NCBI GenBank assembly: GCA_033220425.1
Contig: CM065648.1
Span: 4,774,001 to 4,838,000, forward strand
Length of the DNA: 64,000 nucleotides
Direction: 5' to 3'
DNA from: Lepraria neglecta
Lineage: Eukaryota > Ascomycota > Lecanoromycetes > Lecanorales > Stereocaulaceae
The position numbers and the translations under genes are program-made. The notes under the pieces were generated by a model that did not search any database, had not been told where the DNA came from, and saw nothing but the letters and a program-made list of their open reading frames with translations. This document shows positions 1 to 11,926 of the stretch, in pieces. The stretch's first letter is position 1; each line of letters starts with the position of its first letter.

Positions 1-1928
1 CTCCACTCCCACCTGATTGATGTGCTAGATCAGACCAACTACCCGTCTCATCAAGCACGACTTGCACCCCTCCTCCTTTGCTTGGTGTGATTGTTCCTCC
101 TCTTTGTCCTCCCCGTGATTGCGGGTGAGATGTAGGTGGTTCTCGGTGCTGGCCTAGTGATGTTTGCGCATGTGGAAGGGGCGGAGGTGAGGGACGTGGA
201 TTTGGGTATTCGTTTGTAGTGTGGTATTCTGAGTGGTTTGACTGATGAACGGTCATGGGTGGGGAGCCGGTTGGTGAGTCGCCTGAGAAGGCACTTTGGG
301 ACTTGGTGTTTGCGCGTTCGAGGTCGGGGTCTTCGGTGCTGCCTTTCGATGAAGGGACGGGCACGGCGCGGTCGAGCATTTCGAGCGTTGAGTCGACCTG
401 AGGTGAGTCGACAAATCCTTTGTAGTTGCTATGGTGGGAGAATGATTAGCTGCGATTAAAAGTCGGACTAGGGGAGAAAAGGGGAAGCCTACGTTACTGT
501 AGTGTAGTCGAACGGCTCGAACAGCGTTTCTATCATGCGATGCAACTCGTCTGTTCTGATCTCCTTATCTGTAGCATCATCCTTCAATTGCATCCTTGGC
601 TTTTGCCGCCTCGCTCGTGCCTCCAGTGGTGCCTCTTCCAACAGTAGCTCCTCTAGATCGTATGTAGCATCGAAGTTCGTTTTCTCACTCGAAGGTATAA
701 ACACAGGGGGTATTTGTTTCCGTTCCAGGGCCTCAAAGTCAATTCGCCGGAAAAAAGAGTGATCTGTGAAGGTGTCGAAGCCTGTCGCCCCTATTCGTTT
801 CCGGGTATCTTTTTCTAGTAACGATGTGATTGCGTGCAGACATGGTATTGAGACTGGTGGTTGTGTGACTGGGTAATTAGGTGAAGCTTTCAGGATTTCC
901 TTCTCCAGCTTTTCGTGACCATGGGAGGCGAAGGGTCTCTGTTTCGCGTCAGTGGATACCTCCTGGAATGCTCCTGTTCCTGCCCACCTTGTTGTAGATG
1001 CATTCGTAGAATGTAACACCCAATGACCACCAGTCAACCTCTGTCAAATAACCTGTCCCAGCGTAGACTTCCGGCGCAAGATACGCAAGGGTACCAGACT
1101 TGCTGTGTAATTGTTTCCCCGGCTTGTACTCCGACGCAACATTCTGTCCAATATCAGCATCCCTGTTCTCACGTTGCGGCCGTAGGACGTACAAAGTCCG
1201 CCAAATGCACATGGCCGTCCGAGTCCAGCAGTACGTTATCAGGCTTTAGATCCCTATGCACAATCCCTTGCCCGTGGCAATATCTCAATGCGCAGCCCAG
1301 CTCAGCCATCCAAAAGCGTACTGCATCTTCCGTGAAGGTCTTTCTCGAGATGTGAAACCGTAGATCGCCGCCATTCATTAAATCCACCACGATGTACCTG
1401 CCCGCATATCAGCCAATCCGTATGTGTAGGTTTCGAAGGTTTGTAGAAGCTTACAGATATTCGATATCCTGAAAGCTGTACCGCAAATTGCAAAGGAATG
1501 GATGGTTCAGGTGTTCCAACATCCGCCGCTCCCTGATGATATTCCGCACGCTCTCCGATCGCACCACTGTAAACCACATCAGTCCCCATTATATCTCCAA
1601 AAGGTTTCCAAGGGCATGTGTATGCGAACCTTCATCCTTACGTATATATTTGAGAGCAAAAGTCAACCCCGTGTCCTTCCGCTCAACAATGCGAACCTTG
1701 CCAAAAGCCCCCTTTCCCACCACTCTCAGGAGTCGAAAATGGTTGAGGTTGACTATTCGAGATATTTATGTCAGCTCAAGTCACGAATACGGGCCAAATG
1801 TCTCAGCAGCGTGTGCTTCCGCTTCGAGTAACAGCCCCGAGGCACGGTGCTGACAGAGAAGGGGGTTGTTAGAGGAGTGGTTCACCTTCGTCAGTGAACA
1901 CGACGGGCTTGCCATTGGAGTTGCCCAT
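1..1928 (-). CDS. YANK/STK32-type AGC serine/threonine kinase, C-terminus cut by window edge
   Basis: Predicted serine/threonine kinase of the AGC superfamily, closest to the animal STK32 (YANK) group. I see a start at 1928 giving MGNSNG, a possible N-myristoylation signal; a glycine loop GKGAFGKV in the exon beginning at 1752; the VAIK-like lysine in [15 protein letters not shown] near 1260; and DFN in place of DFG, split by an intron. DFN is normal for YANK kinases. The APE-type motif (LAPEVY) and WWSLGV follow. At least five GT-AG introns are needed, the last at 429-492. After FEPFDYTTV the frame stays open to base 1 as a Ser/Pro-rich tail, so the stop lies outside the window. Substrates are unknown. 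The kinase identity is secure; the STK32 assignment rests on the DFN motif and the order of the C-terminal segments. Confidence 0.88.
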
Positions 1929-3019
1929 TGGGAGATGCGTCAAGAGTGTTGCCAGGTAGGGTATTCCTAGGGTGTAATTGGAAGAAGCTCGGGCCTTTTC
2001 ATTAATATAGGGCTGTCCTTGATTGCAAGCCAGGCAGCAATTGCGTTGATGCGATGATGAGCTATGAAGCAGCGTACGTTGAAAAGAGACTCCTCGCTAT
2101 GCAAGTAATGGCATGTCTTCGTAGGATGTTATGTTAGTCAGGCCCTGGCATTTAATGGGTTCGGTGTAACGTAGAGCGAAGAGCCAATGAGAAGGGGCCA
2201 GAGAAAAGTTACGGACTCGGCGTAAAAATCTAGTGAGCCGTCTCAGGTCACGCACACGGCTATGATTGTCCAAGCCACAGGCCCATCATGGCCTTCAGGT
2301 ACTACTCTAAGCCTTCTAAGGTGATGATATCGCCTATCGGATTTCCCAGTCTACGAATCAGGGGGGTTTCTTCATTTGATTAGCTAAGGTCCACGTGGCA
2401 GATGTACGCGAATGCCGTCATGCATACAAGGCCAACAATCGTTTCACATCACAAAGATCCCGTTTCAACTTTCATCCCAGATCCAAAAATTTACTTTGCC
2501 ATTGAAGGTTGAATCATCGAACTCCCTTCACCGCGTACCACGGTTCCACGGTCAATATATACCGAATGCCATATGTACAAAAATGACAAGGCAGACGCTC
2601 AGGCCTAGTTTCAAGCCCCCGGCCCCACGGCCCCCCAACGCAAATCCATGTATGCGCCGTAGGAATGCCTTCCCCACTTATGCCATATCAGGTTATTCAG
2701 GTACGCTAGTTCCATGCCCAATAATACACCAAGACGGCGATAAATCCCATCGCTAGCGCTATGCAGCAAGGTCAGCGGACGAAAAAGCCGGGTGAATCGA
2801 AGCGGTGAGAGACGGGAATTAAGGCGTGGTAAGCGAGAATCCGTGTTCGAGAACGTTAGACGCTGCATACCCTGCCGTTTCCACGTGGTTGATAAGCCAT
2901 GTGTTGTACATCGTCGATCATGGCGCAGTCTAAGATGGATTCGGACTCTTGTAACACACAAGTGTCTGGGGGCGGAATGTTGTCGTGGAAAATGAGTGGT
3001 TATAGGCGTAATTGCGGTA
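1929..3019. other. Intergenic, kinase promoter and phytochrome 3' side
   Basis: No convincing gene seen. An open minus frame at 2611-3288 overlaps the phytochrome end and has arginine-rich, low-information composition, so I treat it as a shadow plus 3' UTR. Confidence 0.5.
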
Positions 3020-6000
3020 TCATGGCTCTTTCGCACTGCCAGACTCGATAGCCTGCTCGAGATTGCCAGATTGGCCAGGAATTTCTGGAAAGGAGTCGGC
3101 ATGGACAGCATCGTTCTCGAGGTTGTTGAGCCGCTCCCTCTCCTTATCCGTGGGGTCATCCTTGGGCTGCGCAGGGTATGATTCCGGCCCAGTGGATGTG
3201 GAGACAGGTGCTTTAGCCGAAGGTGCCGTAGACGAAGAGAAGACATCCGGCTGGCGTTTGCAAAACCATCCTCCTCGTTCCCACTCACCCGGCTCGTAAA
3301 GACAGCTCTCTCGCGTTCGCTCTTCGAAAATACCAGAGAGTAAGACGCTCAGTCGCTTGAAATCAATGGGCTTGAGGATCCAGCCGTCGAAGCCTGCGTC
3401 TATATATTCTTCACGATTCTTCTCAATTAAGGAAGCCGATACAGCGAAAATGGGGACTCTGCCATTCAACTCTGCCCGCTTTGACAAGGACTTGTTGGGA
3501 TTAGACTTTTCGAATGATCGAATCATCTTGGTCGAGGTCAGACCATCCACAATAGGCATCTAGTACCAAAGGTTAGTATGCCTTGTGCAGCATCAAATTA
3601 CATATTACTAACCTGCATGTCCATCAAGACCACATCAAAGGATGCAGGCTTATCTCCGTAAGCACTAGAGCACTCTTCACCATTAATAGTGAGGTGGACT
3701 TGATGGCCAATCTTCTCTAGCCTCTTTTGGAGGATTTTGCTGTTGATGGGATCATCTTCGGCGACCAGCGCTTGAAGCTTATCAGCGTTGAACGGCTGTT
3801 CATGCCCATCACTTCTATTCGGGATGTCAAATAGCACACGCGACGGCGTGCGTGGGGGGAATCCGCGAGGAGGTTGTTCAGAGACAGGCGAACCTGTACT
3901 GGTTTCTCCGGGCATCCGTATTGGCTTGATTGGGGTCTTTTCGTCGGTAACATTTGCTATACCAGGGCCTTCTCGCTGCTGTAGGGCTTGGTCTGAGGTT
4001 GATTGCGGTTTTGAAAGTCCGCTAATCCGAGCACGCGAGGATGATGCCGAACCTGGTCTCCGTTGCCGACGACTAGACGTTTTTGCAACATCACCGTCTG
4101 CATCCCCTGGCGCGTCTTTTGAAGTTGTATGTGGTTCTTGAATTGCCTCGATAAGCCGATCAACGTCACTCCTTGCACTCGATCCACTCCTAAAACTCTT
4201 CATGCTGTTTACACTGTGCACGCTCTCTGTACTTTTGCGGTGCACCATTTTCGTTGGAGTCCATGGCGATGGCTTCTGCACGCTCTTATTAACGAGCATG
4301 AATTCACCTGTCTCAATAGGTGGCGTCGACGGTTGATTCGAGGGCGGCCGGACAGCTGCTGCCTTTGCGTCCTCCAGAGTCCCTGGCTCTTGTACGTCTT
4401 GGGGCAAATTCAAGCCCAATTGTATCACAAAGCGCGACCCTTCACCTTCTTCGGACTTCACTCTTAGCTGACCGTTCATGTTGCGCACTATTCGAGCCAC
4501 AAGTGCTAGACCAAGCCCAAGTGTCCTTTGGTCTTTCCCTCCTCCCTTAATACTTTTGGGATCAGGAGCGAGCTTTTCTTGTAATCCTTCATCGCTCTCA
4601 GATTGCACCTGCTCAAGATCTCTGAAGAGCCCATCGAGCTTTTCTGGACTCATTCCAACTCCAGTATCTTGCACGACAACATCGATCTCGGCGCGATCTC
4701 CGACGCGATTGGACAGCCACGTTTCAACCTTAATGGCACCACTTGATGTATGCTGAATAGCATTGGCCGTGACATTGGAAATTGCTTGTCGTATGCGTCT
4801 TTGGTCTCCCATGACAAATTGGGGCACTCCTGGCATTTCAACAACTTCGTATCCAATGTTCTTGCGCTTTGCATCGCCCGTGAAGGGATTTGTTGCTTCC
4901 CTGATGGTCGCAGGCAGATCGAATACCTCGTCCTTGATTAGATTGTGACCTTCCTCGGTCTTCGTTAGATCAAGCAAGTCATTGATAACATATATAAGTG
5001 ACTTTGATGCTGAGTGTGATCTCGATAAATTGTCCCGGGTTTCCTGATCAATCGTGCCTTCAAGAGCAATCTCGAGGTAATTAATGATGGCGTTGAGGGG
5101 CGTTCTGACTTCGTGTGCGGAATTGGCAAGCAAAAGTCTGGTCAGCTGGCTGTTCTGAAGCGCTGCCTCTTTTTGCCTCCAAACCTCAATAAACTTCCCA
5201 TAAACTAAACACAGGACAGCTGCTGTCTCGATTTGCTCCTCTGTCCATTCTCTACATTTTCCCACAACGGTCTCGCTCCAGGTCCTGAAACTTTTCCTCG
5301 GTTCGAGGTAGCCTTCTGTACCCTCTTTGACGAACTTCACGTAAGGATTGCCTGCCCATTTCACTTCTCGAGTTTGACCCCCTCGGAAAAAGACAATAAA
5401 GTCACTACCGGACACTGACAGAGGCACGAGCAGAAGACCAGAAATTATCGTAAAGCCTGGTGGATATCGCAAGTCTGGGAAGTCGATTCGGATATCTGTA
5501 GAGTTAGTCACCGATGTAATTTTCCGAAGCCTAAGATATTCAAGCATCGCCAAAGCTTCTTGCGTTTGCTCAAGTCTCCCGAGAATCTTGGTTTCATCTC
5601 GAATCGAGAGGAGGCCGTAGTCCGCATCGAATAATTTCAGCAGGTCGTCAGAAGAGGCGATGATGTATCCAGAGGGTTTGCTTTCCGTAGGTACGGTGTT
5701 GATGAGCTTCCGAGCCTGTAATCTGGAGGCATATGATAGTCGCTCAATATTTCGTGACGCAGAATCCCCCACTAGGCGGCACATCTTTCGGATGGGAAAT
5801 GATACGCGCATGCCTTTCGAACCATACGCATGGCAGGCAATGAGCCCCCAAAGCTCGTCAAAGGCATTGATCGATATTGACATAGAAGCCCGGACGGCCA
5901 TGTGTGAAAGGTATTTGATGTGGATTGGAGACATTGCCCGGAGGTAAGCGAATGTTAGATCCAGAGGCGTTTCAAGATCCTCCATTGTTCGACATACCAA

Positions 6001-7644
6001 TCGAGAAGTCTCTTGGTCGCGATCGTATAATAGCCTTACTTTGTTAATCTTATAGAGATCTCGAGCTTGTTTAGGTATGTCGGATGCAGGAAAATTGAGG
6101 CCTTTATATAGATCTTTTGTCGCTCGTGGATCCACCAGCTCGGTCACAACTCTGCCATTCCATGACTGATCGAATTGGTAGATCATGACACGATGAAACC
6201 CTGTCAATTCCTTGACGACACCAACTAGGATTTTGAGAAATGAGTCAAGGGTTTTGGCGTTTGCTAGCTGCTCTTGAACTTGCGACATAATATTGAAGAC
6301 TTCCATTGCTGCCGCTTCGCCTTTGCGCTTCCTCGCACTGCGAAGAACCCGCAGGGGTTTGCTGGAGTTAACAGTGCTCTCTGCGTATTCTTCGGGGGTG
6401 GGATTGCTGTGGAGAGTATCTTCTGGAGGCTCTGGAGTCCCTTCGCCGGCGGGTACCAAAGGATTCACTTGGTCATCTTCCAATTCGAATTCGCAAATGA
6501 TTAGATCGCGATTGTTCTCATTTGTATGCATGGCGCACCACATTTTTTGCGTTTTCTTTGCCGGTGATCGTATCCCCAAAGTGAAGACTTCGGGTCCGTT
6601 CGTTGCTGGATCGACTTCCTCGTCTCTGATGAAGTCTATATGGTCCAAAAGATTGTCTGTCTGCTCTTCAGATAGGATATCCGTGAAACTCTCAAGAGCA
6701 AATAATTGCTTCGGACTATAGCCAATGATACGTTTGGAGTTTTCGCTGACAACCCTGACTTGTAACTTGCCATCCTCAATCTCTTGTAGAGCGATAAGCA
6801 AGCCAAAACCCTGCACAGCACCTGGTATATGTATTGGCTCGTCTTCGCATCGTTGGAGTGTATCGCCATCCCGGCCAATGATGACTGCATGACCTTCCTC
6901 TGTCACGACATGCTTGAATCGGGCGGTAAGAAGGCCACTCTCCTCTGAAATGCTCTTGGCGGAACCTGCTGCGCTTTGAGCATCATCTTCGCCTCGGGAG
7001 TCTGTTGTTTGAGACTTCATCGAAGCAGTATCCATGAAAGTCTGCATCTGCCTTGATCCTCCCATGAGTTCTCCCTTTTCTCTTGGGGGTGACTGTCCTT
7101 TCCGAACTTGTGCGGTCGTGCTTTGCGCCTCGGTTTCCTGACGTGGCGAGGCTTGTGGTTCTGATCCCCTTCGACGCCGTAAGGGTGAGTCAGCCGGTGC
7201 CAGATCTGGCGTTGATTCGAGAGAATGCCCACTGCCTTTGGAGAACTGGCGTGAGCGGTCACTGGTCGCACTACTTGGTATTGACATTCCCGGAAAGCCA
7301 CCCCCGCCCGCTGTATCGACTCTGGGCCTGGGCGTAGGTGTAGGGTCGACCGAAACCACGGACCTAATGGGAAAAACGCGGTCCGTAGCGGAGGGGCTCA
7401 TTTGACCGAAGGGAGAGTCGGAGGGTACTGACGATGGCGAGCTCAGGCCATATATTTCTTGGACATTCGATCTCCAAGGTGTGAATTGGGCCTCGGTGCC
7501 CCGTGAATGTTGGTCCCGCGAGCGTGGATCGGAGAAGGAACGCTGATGGGGCGATCGTGGCGGAGGTCTTTCCGTAGCTGGTGAGGCTGGAAGCTCTTGC
7601 GGAGGGTCTGACCCTGACGACATTTTGAGAGACAGAGGATTCAA
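3020..7644 (-). CDS. Fungal phytochrome, hybrid histidine kinase with response-regulator domain
   Basis: Red/far-red photoreceptor of the fungal FphA/BphP class: it senses light through a bilin and signals by His-Asp phosphotransfer. Two exons joined across a 53-base intron (3560-3612) give about 1523 residues. A disordered Ser/Pro-rich N-terminus of about 230 residues comes first. Next is a PAS segment with Cys266 in CEDEPIHIPG, the usual bilin-attachment position of this class, then a GAF domain with ASDIPKQAR and a PHY region. The HisKA H-box SAHEVRTPLN has His844. The HATPase domain has N-box NAIQHT, G1 box DTGVGM and the LGLGLALV segment. The receiver domain has VAEDDPIN and VLMDMQMP with Asp1342, where the intron falls one residue after Asp-Met-Gln. 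All catalytic residues are present, so it looks functional. A transposon relic begins about 300 bases upstream of the start. Confidence 0.96.
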
Positions 7645-7944
7645 TTGGCGAGACTCGCTCCTGCAGCTGTAGATTTCAGTCTATCCAAGACGGGGCGTTT
7701 CTCAGCTGTTGGCAACGGTGGGTTAAAGGTGGAGGGACGCGGTCCAAGGGTACATAGGCTGTCTTCCTCACAATGTTTGACCATTGTCTGATGGCGACAA
7801 ATCACCCATCCAGTTCTCTCCAAGGATGCTGAGCTTGTGGGCGTGGTGACTGCGATGTCGTTTTGTGTGGCAGTGCTTATCATCGAAGTGTGGCGATCAT
7901 GGATCCAGCCAAAAGTGGTGCCCAATAACCCTAATTCCCTGTTT
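7645..7944. other. Phytochrome 5' flank
   Basis: About 300 bases between the phytochrome start and the transposon. It holds a 94-codon minus frame with no recognisable sequence. I read it as promoter and 5' UTR. Confidence 0.45.
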
Positions 7945-8912
7945 TAAAACAAACGTGGAATTGCTCCGCCAAATTGCCGAGGCCTGTCCCTATTCAACAA
8001 TTTCACCGAAACCACCCCAAAACGTCAGAAACGCAAGCGAGGATATAGGAAATCAGGTCCCGATACCACCAGGACTATATATAATACCAGGATAAGCCCG
8101 CTGAGAAGAAAATCAGATATCTATTTTTAAATTCTTAAGCCTGTTATCCTGCCCTGAAATTAAACGCGGGGACGATTTCGTACTAGAAGAAGACGGAGAC
8201 AACGGCTTGGAGTCATATAAAAACGCTGCCTCTAGTCCAGACCTCGCTCCCATCAAGAATGCTTGGCAGGTCCCAAAACAGTATATACGTAAATATCCCT
8301 ACTGGAATAAACGAGAGCTAGAGGAGCTTATTAGGGAAGGCTGGAAGAACGAGTTTATCAATAAGCGCGTTCTTTCGATGCCCCAAAGACTATAAGACGT
8401 CATCGATAGTAAAGGTAAAAGGACTGGCTGGTAAGCTACTAAGCCTCCAGCAGCTGTATAGTACCCTTACAGCAAGCCCTACCGCTATTCGCCCACTGGA
8501 AGTCTCGCGTAATAGCAGCAATCCTGCCCTGAGTAGCCCCAGCGCCCTGCGCAGTCGGTATATACCAAGCTCTTATCCAGCCCAGGAACACGCCCTGGTC
8601 CACTAAAGTAAGACCCTACCTGGAATATGGCGGTATCGGAGGTCCGCGACTCAATAGCGACAGTGTCGCCGACTTGGGGGTGGCGGTGGGAGGTGGGAAA
8701 GTTGGCGGGGGCGTCTATATAGGTGTCAGTAAGGGCGCTACAGCAGGGCGAGTCCTGGGGGCAAATAACGACTCCATACAAATAAAACCTACCACCAAAT
8801 TTACCATTTTGTATAGCTTCAACTTGCTACCGAGCTTAATAGTAATTTGATAGGACGTAGATTTGGTGGACCTCAAATTTGCTTAGGGCGGAGCAATTCC
8901 ACGTTTTTTTTA
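7945..8912 (+). mobile_element. Tc1/mariner-type DNA transposon relic, internally deleted
   Basis: A 964-base element (7947-8910) bounded by TA target duplications at 7945-7946 and 8911-8912. Its 24-base terminal inverted repeats (7947-7970 and 8887-8910) differ at one base; the shared core is ACGTGGAATTGCTCCGCC. Inside, about 8180-8440 on plus encodes the end of a Tc1-family DDE transposase: SSPDLAPIKN contains the third-acidic region (the family has PDL-PIE), followed by WNKRELEELI and MPQRL. The N-terminal DNA-binding part and most of the catalytic core are missing, so it is non-autonomous. The interval 8445-8860 between transposase and right repeat does not resemble transposase. Near-identical terminal repeats suggest fairly recent movement, probably driven by a full copy elsewhere. 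Confidence 0.85.
8160..8445 (+). pseudogene. C-terminal fragment of Tc1-like transposase
   Basis: The frame reads an Asp/Glu-rich stretch, then the PDLAPIKN motif, KYPYWNKRE and the terminal QDVIDSKGK typical of fungal Tc1 transposases. The usual Glu of PDL-PIE is Lys here. There is no upstream catalytic Asp region, and the fragment cannot encode an active enzyme. Confidence 0.75.
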
Positions 8913-9608
8913 AACCCGCGAGCCTAACTTTCCCCTCTTACTTCTCCATGTTTACTAGCGTTCTCGTCATGCTGAATTTTTGTCTTTCTATCAGCTCTGC
9001 TTGACCGTGTTGAAGTTCTCGCACCGCGCAAAGGAATCATGGAATCATGGGCCAACTCCTTGCCATGATTGTCAGATCGACAATCTGGATCTCCTGCATG
9101 TGTACCCATCTCGGCCCAAAATTCCGCTTGACATTTTGAGAAACGGTGCTTCAATTCCGAGTATTTCGACATTATCTTGCGAATCCCTGGCAAAGACGGC
9201 AAAGCTGAATTTCGATTTTCGTGTTCAAGACTTCGAATGGGTATTGCGGCTATTGCCTACGCGTGCCTACTGTTTATTCACGCCAAAGGCTCTGCTGCGG
9301 AAAGTTGCATGCAGAGGTGGGTATTTCCAACGGAAGAGGAAAGACTTCAAGACATCAAGCCACTTTTCGTATTGATGAATTTCGAGTCGCACCGAGGAGT
9401 CTCTTCAGCATTGAAGGAACCGTCTTCAAGACTACGAGTTAGTGGGTGATGCTCTCAAGCCCATAAGCCGTTACAAATTCGTTACACATCCCAAATCAAC
9501 CATCACTACATCTACAGAGCTTAGTACCTACATCACATTTAAAATACCGGTAGCGTTCCTCATTCATTTAATTTTCAAGGAGAACAGTCCTCATCAGTCT
9601 CTACCGAA
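8913..9608. other. Intergenic between transposon and flavoprotein-ankyrin gene
   Basis: Several overlapping frames of 70-131 codons on both strands; none has recognisable motifs. The last 150 bases are probably promoter and 5' UTR of the gene starting at 9609. Confidence 0.4.
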
Positions 9609-11375
9609 ATGGCCGTACAGTGCAAAGAGTCTAGCCGGAGGGTCAATGTTCTTGTCGCTCAAGATAATATGACGGATTGCCGTCTCGCGCACCAGATTGT
9701 GGATCATTTAAAGAGCCGGCAAAGCATCAAAACCAGGACACTAACATGGCATTCCTTTCATGGCGCAGGGGAGGCTTGGGTGATCCAGGATGAAAAGACA
9801 AAGAAGAAAAATTATATGACGTCCGACCAGTTGGTCGAATGGGCTGATTTGCTTGTGGTTGCATGTCTTGGGGCTGGTTCGCTGAGCAATATGTTGCAAG
9901 GAGACACCGACGGCTTCCTCCTTGAAGTTTTGAGATCTTGGGACGTCTCCAAGAAAATCCTTCTCATACCTGGTATGACGGTTGCAATGTGGGAGAATCC
10001 AATAACTAAGAAGCAAATGAACAAGATTAGAAGAAAATGGAATTGGATCCGTGTCCTCGAGCCTATATTGTGGCATGGCAAGGCTTCATCGAACGCAATT
10101 CAAGATTGGCCAGCCATGGAGGACCTCATCCAAGGAGTCCACAATCAGGCCGATCTCATATCTATCGGTCACGATGTGGAGACTATCCCTGGCAACTTTC
10201 AACAGATGGCTATAAACCCTCTTCTAAATGGGTCTAAGCTGCCTTCGGAGATCTGGTCGTTGATCATGGAGTACGTTGGAGACTGGGAAGTTGCTAAGTC
10301 TGTCGGTGTCTACACTAATTTAGCAATACCACTGGAGTGGCGGGGACATCAAGCAACGGCACCCAGCAATGCAATTGATCTGCAACGTACAAGCGATGTT
10401 GAATCGATCATCCTGCTTGGCAGCTACTCGCAAGTCGTTGCCTGGTTCAGTCGTTACCCGACACCCAAATGGCTTTCCAAACTCTGTGTGAAGCTCATCA
10501 TCAAATTTGCGCTCACCGACCTCCTTTCTTACTTGGAATCACATCACAAAGACCTCTTCTGGTCCACATTTGGACACACCTTACTCCCCACCAAGGCATC
10601 AGCCGTATTCGGTAGGATTGCAATTCTAGACTGGTGGCATACTTCACCATCTTTCCTTACCAAAGAGTACAACGCCGAAGCTCTCGATTCCGCGTCAAAG
10701 GCTGGCTTCATACACATTCTCGAATGGTGGCGTAACTCCGGCCTTCCCCTTCGTTACACAGAAGCAGCACTAGAACAGGCCTCCTCGAGAGGCAATCTTG
10801 AAGTTCTCGACTGGTGGCGCAACGCTTCACTCCCTCAGAATTATCAAGACGACAACAACGACCAGTATAATCCCACCAGCCCTACTGCTACCGATGTCCA
10901 GAACGATGCCTCTACGACGAAAGCTACTAGCGCGACGACGAAGACCCATCAACCACTCCCGCTCCGCCTCAAGATCGGCAAATCTATCATTTACTCCGCC
11001 CAAAACGGCCAAGCTGCGACTCTCCAATGGTGGGTCAACTCTGGAATTTCTTTTGCTCATGAGGAACCAGTGGCCCGGATTGCGTCTGCAAATGGACATG
11101 TCAATGTCCTGCAGCTGTGGAAGGAATGCAGAGGTCAAAAGATGCAGTACGATCATCAGGTCCTTGTAGGCCCCACGAAGAACGGTCACGTTGAGGTGTT
11201 GGAGTGGTGGAAACAGAGCGAGTATACTGTTGAGTATAAGACCTGCGATATTGAGGAAGCGTTGGAAGACAGCCTTGGGGGAATTGGGGAGGACAGGATT
11301 AGGGCTTGGTGGGCTAGGAATGGCCTGAATCTCGGCGTTGGAACGAGCGAGTGGATGAAAGTCAAGACTTTATGA
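9609..11375 (+). CDS. Flavoprotein (HFCD/PPCDC-fold) domain fused to ankyrin-like repeats
   Basis: A single exon of 588 residues. Residues about 10-170 match the homo-oligomeric flavin-containing Cys decarboxylase fold: VNVLVAQDN at the first strand, then VEWADLLVVACL, LRSWDVSKKILLIPGM and AMWENPITKKQM, in the same order as phosphopantothenoylcysteine decarboxylase (PPCDC). Residues about 213-235 (LPSEIWSLIMEYVG) resemble an F-box helix. From about 290 on come degenerate ankyrin-like repeats with a recurring VLDWWRNS / ALEQASSRGNLEVL signature, broken by a Thr/Ser-rich loop near 410-440. The active-site His, the Asn of the PAMN loop and the substrate-clamp Cys of PPCDC seem to be replaced or absent, so decarboxylase activity is unlikely. 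The function is unknown: a flavin-binding or protein-binding role is inferred. Confidence 0.8.
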   Translation: MAVQCKESSRRVNVLVAQDNMTDCRLAHQIVDHLKSRQSIKTRTLTWHSFHGAGEAWVIQDEKTKKKNYMTSDQLVEWADLLVVACLGAGSLSNMLQGDTDGFLLEVLRSWDVSKKILLIPGMTVAMWENPITKKQMNKIRRKWNWIRVLEPILWHGKASSNAIQDWPAMEDLIQGVHNQADLISIGHDVETIPGNFQQMAINPLLNGSKLPSEIWSLIMEYVGDWEVAKSVGVYTNLAIPLEWRGHQATAPSNAIDLQRTSDVESIILLGSYSQVVAWFSRYPTPKWLSKLCVKLIIKFALTDLLSYLESHHKDLFWSTFGHTLLPTKASAVFGRIAILDWWHTSPSFLTKEYNAEALDSASKAGFIHILEWWRNSGLPLRYTEAALEQASSRGNLEVLDWWRNASLPQNYQDDNNDQYNPTSPTATDVQNDASTTKATSATTKTHQPLPLRLKIGKSIIYSAQNGQAATLQWWVNSGISFAHEEPVARIASANGHVNVLQLWKECRGQKMQYDHQVLVGPTKNGHVEVLEWWKQSEYTVEYKTCDIEEALEDSLGGIGEDRIRAWWARNGLNLGVGTSEWMKVKTL

Positions 11376-11926
11376 TTAATGAGCTCAAGGCTGAATTTGT
11401 GATTCAAGGAGCAGCTTGGTGACCAAGAATCAAGAGTCAAGTGGGTTTCCGGTGGTTCAGGTTTAGGATTTGGGTTGCTTTATGATACTTCCAGCCGGCG
11501 ATTTTACTTAGAATAGCATGCATAGCGTGCATAATAGCCATCAAGCTCATCAATACTCCTAGAAAAGTAAATCTTCTCTAATGTGATAATTTGTCTAGAG
11601 AAATGTAGGGTTGCTTGTAAATAGACGCCAAGAAGCTTAGGGTGGTGGTTGCCAGGCCCGGAAGCGAGCATCAACAATCAATGCGCGGCCATCCCGAGAA
11701 ATCTCTTTCCCTCATTCTCAGAGCTTCTCACCCAACCACAATCAACAACCATAACCTCACCCTCTTTTACGAGGTCTAGAAGCTGTAATTGACTTTGGTA
11801 CAGCTTGTGCTTCCATCATGGTATCTTTATGAGAAGTTCCTCGCCTGTTGGGGACGTGAAGCAAGTCGCGTTCACAACAGCCCCTCCACCTGCCCTAAAC
11901 GCCGAGGGCGCCCAGCATTCTTACGC
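11376..11926. other. Intergenic, Dbf4-like promoter
   Basis: Contains the inverted motif GCATGCATAGCGTGCAT near 11516. An open frame from 11789 runs into the Dbf4-like gene, but its residues look non-coding, so I place the start at 11927. No separate gene seen. Confidence 0.4.

Noticed and set aside
2611-3288. 225-codon minus frame beyond the phytochrome stop
   Set aside because: Overlaps the phytochrome end in another frame and is Arg/Leu/His-rich with no motif; typical shadow.
8924-9202. 92-codon minus frame just outside the transposon
   Set aside because: Reads like a protein in parts but has no partner exon, no known motif and unclear boundaries.
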